Positions 16,891 to 23,400 of a stretch of 64,000 nucleotides of DNA are shown here, piece after piece. The notes under the pieces were generated by a model. The model was given only the letters and a program-made list of their open reading frames with translations. It had not been told where the DNA came from and made no database searches. Source of the DNA: CBDCMJ01 sp965218875 (GTDB lineage Bacteria > Chloroflexota > Dehalococcoidia > Lucifugimonadales > UBA3495). The stretch's first letter is position 1, and every line of letters begins with the position of its first letter. The translations under genes and the position numbers were made by a program. The stretch covers positions 18,824 through 82,823 of the forward strand of contig CBDCMJ010000001.1 of assembly GCA_965218875.1 (NCBI GenBank), read 5' to 3'.

Positions 16891-17358
16891 ATGGCGAAGA
16901 GCATCAACAAGGTGGAACTGCTGGGCCGTGTGGGCGCGGACCCTGAGATGAAGTACACGGCGTCCGGCATCGCCGTCACCCAGCTGCGCCTGGCCACCGA
17001 CCGGGTGCGCAAGGGCGGCGAGTCCGAGACCGACTGGCACAGCATCGTGGTGTGGGACAAGCTCGCCGAAGCCTGCGCCAACTACGTGGAGAAGGGCCAG
17101 CGGCTCTACGTCGCGGGCCGCCTGGCGCAGAACTCCTGGACCGGCGACGACGGGCAGCGGCGCTACCGCACCGAGATCCACGCCCAGGAGGTGGTGTTCC
17201 TGGACTCCGCCCGCAACGGCGGCGGCGGCAACCACTCCGGCAACGGCTCTGCCAACGGGGTCAACGCCGGCGCCAACCACCAGGCCAACGCCGGAAACGC
17301 CAACGGAATCGACACTGGCGGTGGTTACCAGCCCGGCGACGAGGACTCTCCCTTCTGA
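16891..17358 (+). CDS. ssb: Single-stranded DNA-binding protein
   Basis: A 155-residue SSB. The OB fold is clear: INKVELLGRVGADPEMKYT, GIAVTQLRLATD, TDWHSIVVWDKLAE, YVEKGQRLYVAGRLAQNSW, RYRTEIHAQEVVFLD. A Gly/Asn-rich linker (residues ~108-145) ends in the acidic tip DEDSPF, which matches the DDDIPF-type tail used to recruit partner proteins. ATG 16891 has ACGGAGGAACGATC upstream. The Asn/Gly-rich linker resembles the leader of the Rad52-like protein in the same operon. It coats single-stranded DNA during replication or transfer of the element. Confidence 0.95.
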   Translation: MAKSINKVELLGRVGADPEMKYTASGIAVTQLRLATDRVRKGGESETDWHSIVVWDKLAEACANYVEKGQRLYVAGRLAQNSWTGDDGQRRYRTEIHAQEVVFLDSARNGGGGNHSGNGSANGVNAGANHQANAGNANGIDTGGGYQPGDEDSPF

Positions 17359-17399
17359 CCGGACATCCGAACACCGACGCCCTCCCAAAGGCGCACGAC

Positions 17400-17429
17400 G
17401 GGGCCACTCCCAATCACGGGAGCGGCCCC
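17400..17429 (+). promoter_or_regulatory. Intergenic GGGGCC hairpin, copy 4
   Basis: GGGGCC (17400-17405) pairs with GGCCCC (17424-17429); an inner CCC/GGG adds to the stem. It is followed by GCTTCCG and lies 36 nt before the RadC-like start. Confidence 0.68.
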
Positions 17430-17464
17430 GCTTCCGTTTCCAGACGAATCCGAAGGAGTCAACC

Positions 17465-18025
17465 ATGCCCCGCAAGAAGCAAGCCAAGCAAGAGGAAATG
17501 CCCCTGTCCATCCCCGGACCCGCCGCTCCCGCCACCCCTGAGGGCCAGGCCGTGCTGGAAGCCCTGCGCTCCAACTTGGCCCTGCTGGGGGAGCTGGCGG
17601 CCCGCTACGACGTGGCCTTCCAGACGGAGCGCCCCGCCGACAGGCCGCAGATCAACTGTCCCCAGGATGTCCACACCCTGCTGGCCCCGGAGATGGGCGC
17701 CCTGGCCCAGGAGCAGCTCAGGGTGCTGCTGCTCAACACCCGCAACCAGGTGATGGGCCAGCGGGTCGTCTACCAGGGCAACGTCAACAGCTCTATCGTC
17801 CGGCCCGCCGAGGTGCTGCGCGCCGCCGTCATCGAGTCGGCGCCCAGCATCATCATCGCCCACAACCATCCCAGCGGCGATCCGACGCCCAGTCCCGAGG
17901 ACGTGTCCATCACCCGCGACCTGGTCCAGGGCGGAAAGCTGCTGGGCATCGACCTGCTGGACCACGTCGTCATCGGCGGCGACCGGTGGGTCAGCCTCAA
18001 GGAACGGAAGCTGATGGACGACTAG
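17465..18025 (+). CDS. RadC-like JAB-domain protein
   Basis: A 186-residue protein from ATG 17465 (AAGGAG upstream). The C-terminal ~125 residues form the RadC/MPN domain: EQLRVLLLNTRNQVMGQRVV, GNVNSSIVRPAEVLRAAVIE, and the metal-binding signature HNHPSGDPTPSPEDVSITRD, followed by LLDHVVIGGDRWVSLKE. The N-terminal helix-hairpin-helix region of chromosomal RadC is absent and replaced by a basic/acidic leader, as is usual for mobile-element RadC proteins. The family's biochemical role is unresolved; element-borne copies are linked to DNA processing or anti-restriction. Confidence 0.9.
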   Translation: MPRKKQAKQEEMPLSIPGPAAPATPEGQAVLEALRSNLALLGELAARYDVAFQTERPADRPQINCPQDVHTLLAPEMGALAQEQLRVLLLNTRNQVMGQRVVYQGNVNSSIVRPAEVLRAAVIESAPSIIIAHNHPSGDPTPSPEDVSITRDLVQGGKLLGIDLLDHVVIGGDRWVSLKERKLMDD

Positions 18026-18041
18026 CCGTCGCTTCCACAGA

Positions 18042-18086
18042 GACCGGCGGAGCGGCGCCGGTCCTCACGGGGGAAAGCACTCCCCC
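18042..18086 (+). promoter_or_regulatory. Two adjacent intergenic hairpins before gene 18122
   Basis: GACCGGC (18042-18048) pairs with GCCGGTC (18057-18063), and GGGGG (18069-18073) pairs with CCCCC (18082-18086). The second is followed by GCTC, like the GGGGCC hairpin family, and sits 36 nt before the next start. It may be a diverged member. Confidence 0.5.
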
Positions 18087-18121
18087 GCTCCCTGCCCATT
18101 CACACCTACAGGAGGCAACCC

Positions 18122-18796
18122 ATGATTCCCACGCAACCCGTCCAGAGCGGCGAGGGCCTCTACACCATCAGCGCCGGAGGCTACTCGGCAACCGCCGACG
18201 CCTTCGCCCGCGACCCGGACACCGGCGGCCTCTGGTTCCTCTCCATGGTGGGGCCGCAGACCGCCCTCAAGGCCATCTGGGCCTCCCTGCTCAAGCAGCC
18301 CCCGGACACCGCCTACATCATCAAGGGCGTGGAGGGCATGGCCCTCTCCGGCGGCTACCAGCGGTGCCAGGTCCCCCATCACACCGTCGGCACCTGGACC
18401 ACACGCATCGCGCGGCTGCCCGCCAGCCGGGGCTGGCACGCATTGGTCTACACGCGCCTGGCCGAGTTTTCTTTCGAGCGGGACGACTTCTTGCTGCTGG
18501 CCCAGGAACAGGCCGACGCCCCAACGCTGCACCACCGCTTCCTGGACCGGCGCAGCCCCCTGCCCCTGCACCGCTCCTGGCGGGACTGGCTCTGGCGGCG
18601 GGGACTGGACACCGGCGAGACCGTCCCCCTGGAGTCCGCCGGGCTGCTGGCCTACACCTGCAATCCCAAGGGGGAGGAACTCAAGGCCGACCTGTCGGCG
18701 GCGGTTGCGGCGGGGACGCTGACCCTCAACCCCGACGGCGGCGATCACAACGATGACACCAATGACACCAATAAGGAGGAAGACAGCGATGGATAG
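18122..18796 (+). CDS. Hypothetical protein of the maintenance operon
   Basis: A 224-residue protein of unknown family. ATG 18122 follows AGGAGGCAACCC. It has a compact alpha/beta-looking first ~180 residues with several aromatic motifs (LWFLSMVGPQTALKAIW, HALVYTRLAEFSFERDDF, HRSWRDWLWRRGLDTGE) and a short acidic Asp/Asn-rich tail (DHNDDTNDTNKEEDSDG). No signal peptide, membrane span or catalytic motif is visible. The acidic tail overlaps the start of the next gene by 8 nt. Its role in the element is unknown. Confidence 0.6.
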   Translation: MIPTQPVQSGEGLYTISAGGYSATADAFARDPDTGGLWFLSMVGPQTALKAIWASLLKQPPDTAYIIKGVEGMALSGGYQRCQVPHHTVGTWTTRIARLPASRGWHALVYTRLAEFSFERDDFLLLAQEQADAPTLHHRFLDRRSPLPLHRSWRDWLWRRGLDTGETVPLESAGLLAYTCNPKGEELKADLSAAVAAGTLTLNPDGGDHNDDTNDTNKEEDSDG

Positions 18797-19199
18797 GACG
18801 CTGAACCCGGTGAAGCGGGGCAACAAGCGCCGCCGCGCCCGCAACTGGAAGGCCTGGCAGCTCTTCTCCCCGGACGGCGACAGGTGCCGCTTCTGCGAGC
18901 ATGACCACACGACCCACCTGACAAGCTCAGGGCAGCCCCATTTCTACCAGCCCGCCGCCGAGGAGGACTGGCGGAACTCCAACGAGAAGCTCTACCGCCA
19001 CGAGCTGGAGGACGGTTCCGAGGTGCTGGTCAAGCGCGTCACCGTCGCCAGCCGCGCCGAGCTGCTCACCGCCTTCTGCACCGCCTGCGCCGCCGACAAG
19101 GACACCTCGCAAGTGCTCTGCTTCCAGCGGAATCTGGCCAAGGGCGAGGTGGTGGGCCTGAAACACCACGTCAACGGCAACCACAACGACGGGAGGTAG
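18789..19199 (+). CDS. Small basic zinc-binding hypothetical protein
   Basis: A 136-residue protein; ATG 18789 has AAGGAGGAAGACAGCG upstream and overlaps the previous gene by 8 nt. The N-terminus is strongly basic (KRGNKRRRARNWKAW). Cys/His pairs are spaced like a zinc site: CRFCEHDHTTH and later CTACAADK. The C-terminus is Asn/His-rich. DNA or RNA binding is plausible from charge and cysteines, but the family is not recognised. Confidence 0.6.
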   Translation: MDRTLNPVKRGNKRRRARNWKAWQLFSPDGDRCRFCEHDHTTHLTSSGQPHFYQPAAEEDWRNSNEKLYRHELEDGSEVLVKRVTVASRAELLTAFCTACAADKDTSQVLCFQRNLAKGEVVGLKHHVNGNHNDGR

Positions 19200-19203
19200 C
19201 ATC

Positions 19204-19473
19204 ATGGCCGGCAAGCAGACCCTGTACTTTCCCTGCCCCGGCTGCGGGGCGCGGTTCGCCCAGGTGGAGGAGACCGACGAGGACATCCACGCCGGGGAGA
19301 CCTACCACTGCACCGAGTGCGGCGCGGCGGTGGTCTTCGTGGCCCTGAACATGGAGATGCTGGCCGACCCCGCCGTCATCCGGTGGGGCTGCCACTTCTG
19401 CAAGCCTGGTCCCTGCCGGTTGGCTCCGTCCAGCAGCGGGGCCGATGATTCACCCGACGCCGATACCAATTAG
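19204..19473 (+). CDS. Small zinc-ribbon protein
   Basis: An 89-residue protein with a zinc ribbon: CPGCG near residue 11 and CTECG near residue 37, plus a third CHFC pair near residue 62. It follows the previous gene by 4 nt and precedes the methyltransferase by 14 nt. Such short zinc ribbons are often nucleic-acid-binding accessory proteins. The function is not known. Confidence 0.6.
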   Translation: MAGKQTLYFPCPGCGARFAQVEETDEDIHAGETYHCTECGAAVVFVALNMEMLADPAVIRWGCHFCKPGPCRLAPSSSGADDSPDADTN

Positions 19474-19487
19474 AAAGGAGGACCGAC

Positions 19488-20522
19488 ATGAGACTGGCTG
19501 CACAGGCAAAAGGCGGGTTTTACCCCACGCCTCCCCGGGTGGTTGACCTGGTTGCCCAACTGCTCTACGGGGCCAGGGGCCGCGCCCGCAGCGTGGACAC
19601 CCTGCGCATCCTGGACCCCTGCTGCGGAGCCGGGGACGCCCTGGCCCAGTTCGCCGACCTGCTGCGCGACCGCGGCACCGTCCCCGTGGAGGCCTGCGGG
19701 GTGGAACTGCATAGGGAGAGGGCGGAGCAGGCCGCCCACGTCCTGGACCGCGCCCTGGCCTGCGACCTCTTCGCCACTTCGATTGCCAACAACGCCTTCG
19801 GCGTGCTGCTCTTGAACCCTCCCTATGATTGGGACAAAGAAGACAAGCGGGTGGAGCACGCCTTCCTCACGCACACCACGCGCTACCTGACCGACGGCGG
19901 GCTGCTGCTGTTCATCGTGCCGAAGCAGCGCCTCGCCGTCTCCGCCCGCTACCTCTCGTCCCACTACCGGGACCTGCGCTGCTGGGCCTTCCCCAACCCG
20001 GAGCGGGAGGTGTTCGACCAAGTAATCCTGGTGGGCCGGCGCAAGGGCGAACCCAGCCCCGACCCCTACGCCGAGGAGCAGGTGCGGGAATGGGCCTTCG
20101 GAGAGCCGGAGGAGTTCTCGTACCGTCCCTATCCGGTCTACGACCCGCCGGTGGTTCCCGCCGGCGACATCCTCTTTGCCACCCGCACCGTGGACCCGCT
20201 GGCGGCAGTGGCCGAAGCCAGGAAGGCCGGGCTGTGGGCCAGCCAGGAGGTCAGGGACGCCCTCTGGCCCGCCCAGGACCAGCGCACCCGCCCGTTGATG
20301 CCGCTCCGCCGGGGCCACATGGCCATGCTGGTGGCGGCGGGTTTCCTCGACAACCTGGTGCTGGAGGCCGACGGCCGGCGCATCCTGGTCAAGGGCCGGA
20401 CGACGAAGGAGATGGTGCTGGCCGAGGAGACCGAGAACACCGAGGTCTACCGGGAGCGGCTCCGGACCACCGTGGTCGCCCTGGACCTGGACGGCGGGGA
20501 GATCACCGACATCGCCGCCTAG
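19488..20522 (+). CDS. N6-adenine DNA methyltransferase-like protein (DUF6094 type)
   Basis: A 344-residue Rossmann-fold methyltransferase. It opens RLAAQAKGGFYPTPPRVVDL, then shows SAM motif I LDPCCGAGDAL near residue 44, an acidic loop CGVELHRER, and the catalytic motif IV LLNPPYDW near 112. These are the signatures of adenine-N6 methyltransferases. A second half (after ~190) has no recognised domain. The YPTPP opening and NPPY motif fit the DUF6094 family found on phages and plasmids. ATG 19488 follows AAAGGAGGACCGAC. It may modify element DNA to avoid host restriction or act with the helicase encoded next. The fold is sure, the substrate inferred. Confidence 0.85.
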   Translation: MRLAAQAKGGFYPTPPRVVDLVAQLLYGARGRARSVDTLRILDPCCGAGDALAQFADLLRDRGTVPVEACGVELHRERAEQAAHVLDRALACDLFATSIANNAFGVLLLNPPYDWDKEDKRVEHAFLTHTTRYLTDGGLLLFIVPKQRLAVSARYLSSHYRDLRCWAFPNPEREVFDQVILVGRRKGEPSPDPYAEEQVREWAFGEPEEFSYRPYPVYDPPVVPAGDILFATRTVDPLAAVAEARKAGLWASQEVRDALWPAQDQRTRPLMPLRRGHMAMLVAAGFLDNLVLEADGRRILVKGRTTKEMVLAEETENTEVYRERLRTTVVALDLDGGEITDIAA

Positions 20523-20574
20523 CTCTCCGCAACGACAACTACCCCGACGGCTGCAACGCCAGCCGCATCACGAA

Positions 20575-20605
20575 GGCCCCGCCGGTCTCATTCACCGGCG
20601 GGGCC
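20575..20605 (+). terminator. Strong hairpin with T-run before the helicase gene
   Basis: GGCCCCGCCGG (20575-20585) and CCGGCGGGGCC (20595-20605) form a perfect 11-bp stem with a 9-nt loop, followed by TCGCTTTTTCTCC. It has the form of an intrinsic terminator, but it lies within the operon 52 nt before the next start, so it may be an attenuator. It resembles the GGGGCC hairpin family in composition and position. Confidence 0.72.
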
Positions 20606-20656
20606 TCGCTTTTTCTCCCTACACCCCACGCAACTTTCCCAACCAGGAGAATACCA

Positions 20657-22540
20657 ATGAACCTATCAGGATTCATCGACCAGTTCAAGGAAGCCATCGC
20701 CAAGAGGGTGGTGGAGTCCTACCCGCCCCTGTACCGGCCCTCGGAAACCCCGGTCAAGCTGCCCAAGCTGCTGCGCACCCCGATGGGCGGCCAGGAGGAC
20801 GCCATCAAGGGCACGGCCCTCTCCCTCCAGGCCCATAGGGGCACCACCGTGGTGGGCGAAATGGGAACGGGCAAGACCTTCATCGGCGCCGCCGCCGCCC
20901 ACGCCGCCGGTTTCTCGCGGGTCTTGATTCTCTGCCCGCCGCATTTGACCCGAAAGTGGAAGCGGGAGGTGGAGGATACGGTGCCCGGCGCTCGCGCCGC
21001 CATCGTCGCCTCCATCACCGACCTGGAACGGCTCAGGCTGTCCGTGGGTCCCGCTCCCCTCTTCGCCATCATGTCCCGGGAAAGGGCCAAGCTGTCCTAC
21101 CGCTGGCAGCCCGCCGTGGTCCAGCGCTGGGCCGCCGCCGGGGGCCGGCTGGTGCGGGACGAGCAGACCGGGGAACCCTTCCAGGTGCCCTGCTGCCCCC
21201 GCTGCTACGCCCAGGTGGTGGACAAGGACGGCGTGCCCCTGACCAACGAGGAGTTGTCCCGCAAGCGTCGCAACTGCGACCTGTGCAGGTCCGCCCTCTG
21301 GCAGGCCGACGGCTCAGGCCCCAGGCGCTACCCACTGGCCGACTACGTGAAGCACCGGATGAAGGGCTTCTTCGACCTGCTGATTGGCGACGAGGTCCAT
21401 GAGTACAAGGGCCGTGGCTCCGCCCAGGGCATCGCCGCCGGGGTGCTGGCCGACTCCTGCGGCAAGTCCCTCACCCTTACCGGAACGCTGACCGGCGGCT
21501 ACTCCTCGACGCTCTTCCACCTGCTGTACCGCTTCTCGCCGGACATACGGGCCGAGTTCGAGCGGTCCGAGGAAGGGCGCTGGATTCAGCGCTACGGTTT
21601 CCTGGAGCAGACGGTGCGCCACGAAGGCGACGGCAACTCCTTCGAGGACGGGCGCAACAGCCGCCGCAAGGGATACCGCAAGACGGTGCGGGAAAGGCCC
21701 GGCCTGGCGCCCTCGGCCCTCTTCCACCTGATAGGCAACAGCGTGTTCCTGCGCCTCTCCGACGTGGCCTCGGGGCTGCCGTCCTACGAGGAGCAGGTGC
21801 TGCTGTCGGGCATGGACCGGGAGACGGACTTCACCGGCTTCTCCCAGCGCAAGGCCTACGACCTGGTGTTCGACACCCTGCGGCAGGCCCTGGCCGAAGC
21901 GTTGGCCAAGGGTTCCAAGCGGCTGCTGGCGACCTACCTGCAAACCCTGCTGGCCTACCCCGACGGCTGCACCCGGGGCGAGACGGTCTTCGATCCCCAG
22001 ACCGGCAACGTGTTGGTGCAGATGCCGCCTTTGTCCGAGGACAAACTCTATCCGAAGGAGCAGGCGCTGGTGGACCTGGTGGCGGCGGAGAGGCTGGCGG
22101 GACGCAAAGTGCTGGTCTACGCCACCCACACCGGAACGCGGGACATCACCGAACGGATGGAGCAATTCCTGACCCGGCACGGCTTCCGGGTGGCGGTGCT
22201 CAAGGCGGACTCGGTGGCCCCGGACCGGCGGGAGTCCTGGGTGGAGGAACGGGTCAAGCAGGGGGTGGACGTGGTCATCTGCCATCCCCGCCTGGTGCAG
22301 ACCGGCCTGGACCTGATCGACTTCCCGACCCTCTGTTGGTTCGAGACCGAGTTCTTCGTCTTCCAATCGACACAACAAAGTACGGTTCTCGTGGGTAGTC
22401 GACTTGGATGCAACTGGGGTTCAATAGGTGCAGCAAGCTGTGGAAGCTACGAACCTCCCATCCTCGGTGGACCGAAGAACATTTCTGCCGACCGCCCCTA
22501 CGGGTCCAAGCCTTCTCAGGTGGGCCTATTTCGACGGTAG
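20657..22540 (+). CDS. SNF2/SF2-type helicase, C-terminally truncated
   Basis: ATG 20657 follows CCAGGAGAATACC. The frame is 627 residues. Motif I GEMGTGKTFIGAAAA lies near residue 75, motif Ia LILCPPHLTRKWKREV near 105, an inserted zinc-finger-like segment CCPRCYAQ...CDLCRSALW near 180-215, motif II LIGDEVHEYKG near 245, motif III LTLTGTLTGG near 275, and RecA2 motifs LVYATHTGTRDITERM and VVICHPRLVQTGLDLIDF near 490-560. Sequence resembling the family stops around 22365 (WFETEFFVF). The motif VI region that should follow (an Arg-rich QASRRSWRIGQ-like block) is missing, and an unrelated tail fills the frame. The gene is probably non-functional, and the break marks an element junction. Confidence 0.85.
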   Translation: MNLSGFIDQFKEAIAKRVVESYPPLYRPSETPVKLPKLLRTPMGGQEDAIKGTALSLQAHRGTTVVGEMGTGKTFIGAAAAHAAGFSRVLILCPPHLTRKWKREVEDTVPGARAAIVASITDLERLRLSVGPAPLFAIMSRERAKLSYRWQPAVVQRWAAAGGRLVRDEQTGEPFQVPCCPRCYAQVVDKDGVPLTNEELSRKRRNCDLCRSALWQADGSGPRRYPLADYVKHRMKGFFDLLIGDEVHEYKGRGSAQGIAAGVLADSCGKSLTLTGTLTGGYSSTLFHLLYRFSPDIRAEFERSEEGRWIQRYGFLEQTVRHEGDGNSFEDGRNSRRKGYRKTVRERPGLAPSALFHLIGNSVFLRLSDVASGLPSYEEQVLLSGMDRETDFTGFSQRKAYDLVFDTLRQALAEALAKGSKRLLATYLQTLLAYPDGCTRGETVFDPQTGNVLVQMPPLSEDKLYPKEQALVDLVAAERLAGRKVLVYATHTGTRDITERMEQFLTRHGFRVAVLKADSVAPDRRESWVEERVKQGVDVVICHPRLVQTGLDLIDFPTLCWFETEFFVFQSTQQSTVLVGSRLGCNWGSIGAASCGSYEPPILGGPKNISADRPYGSKPSQVGLFRR

Positions 22541-22637
22541 AGAGGACCGTCTTCAAGATGTGGCTGTGGTCTCTGTAGACCCATAGTGTAATTCATAGCC
22601 GGTCGGCCTGTCCGCACCTGTGTGAGGCCATTTCTCA

Positions 22638-22667
22638 TTGTCTCGCACTTCCGCAAAATGGTAGAAT
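22638..22667 (+). promoter_or_regulatory. Candidate sigma-70 promoter
   Basis: TTGTCT (22638-22643), an 18-nt spacer, then TAGAAT (22662-22667). It lies 36 nt before the chosen start at 22703 and is the first plausible promoter after the helicase breakpoint. The 160-bp gap otherwise holds nothing recognisable. Confidence 0.45.
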
Positions 22668-22702
22668 TGCAGTGTAGGAAGACGCCTATGAAAGGGGGAC
22701 GT

Positions 22703-23002
22703 ATGAGAGACGCAGACATCCCCGCATCCAGGCCGATCGCGCCAACCCTGCCGTTAGAAGAGACCGCCCGCCTGGGCGACGAGATATACGAGCGAGACAT
22801 CCGGCCCCAGGTCGAGGCCGACCACCACGGGGAGGTCGTCGCTATAGACCTGGACAGTGGGGACTATGCCATCGCCGACACCGCCCTTGCCGCAGCGGAT
22901 GCCCTGCGAGAACGGTGTCCCGCCCCTGATGTTTGGGTAGTGAGGGTTGGGTATCCGACGCTGCGCACCTTCGGGGGCAGCTCCCTGCGGAGGACTGGAT
23001 GA
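22703..23002 (+). CDS. Small hypothetical protein paired with an aspartic protease
   Basis: A 99-residue protein. I chose ATG 22703 because AAAGGGGG lies just upstream; ATG 22688 is the alternative. It contains EEIARLGDEIYERDI-like charged helices (actual text TARLGDEIYERDIRPQVEAD), then HHGEVVAIDLDSGDYAIADT and VWVVRVGYPTLRTFGG. This sequence type commonly sits directly upstream of clan AA aspartic proteases, as here, with an ATGA overlap between the two genes. The function is unknown; the conserved pairing suggests a functional couple. Confidence 0.65.
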   Translation: MRDADIPASRPIAPTLPLEETARLGDEIYERDIRPQVEADHHGEVVAIDLDSGDYAIADTALAAADALRERCPAPDVWVVRVGYPTLRTFGGSSLRRTG

Positions 23003-23370
23003 TAGAGGGCTTCGTGAACGCCAATCGCGAAGCCATCGTTCCCCTGTCACTCCGCGGCCCGGACGGACAGACGCGGGAAGTGAACGCCGTGATAGACACC
23101 GGCTACAGCGGCGCTTTGACCCTGCCGCCTGCGTTGGTCGCGGAGTTGGAGTTGCCCTACGTGTTCAGCAGCAAGGCTACGTTGGCTGACGATACAGAAG
23201 TGGGCTTCCGCGTACACCGCGTCACCACGCTCTGGGACAGTGGGCCGCGACACATCGAGGCCGATGCCGTAGGCAGCACCCCGCTGGTGGGTATGCTGCT
23301 TCTGGACAGCCACAACCTGGACATCGAAGTCGTGGATGGCGGCAGCGTCGTCATACAGGCCAGAGAGTAG
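22999..23370 (+). CDS. Retropepsin-like clan AA aspartic protease
   Basis: A 123-residue protein. The catalytic motif is INAVIDTGYSGALTL in form (text NAVIDTGYSGALTLPP near residue 30), followed by a flap-like segment and the hydrophobic strand PLVGMLLLDSHNLDIEV near 95-110. One DTG per chain means it should act as a dimer. The start overlaps the stop of the upstream gene (ATGA). It is smaller than retroviral-type fusions and has no signal peptide, so it is cytoplasmic. Confidence 0.82.
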   Translation: MIEGFVNANREAIVPLSLRGPDGQTREVNAVIDTGYSGALTLPPALVAELELPYVFSSKATLADDTEVGFRVHRVTTLWDSGPRHIEADAVGSTPLVGMLLLDSHNLDIEVVDGGSVVIQARE

Positions 23371-23400
23371 CGACAGCGCTCCCGAATCGACGCGTCCGCT

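Noticed and set aside
19829..22540. 903-codon frame starting upstream of the helicase
   Set aside because: The first ~275 codons overlap the methyltransferase in another frame; the real start is ATG 20657 with a ribosome site.
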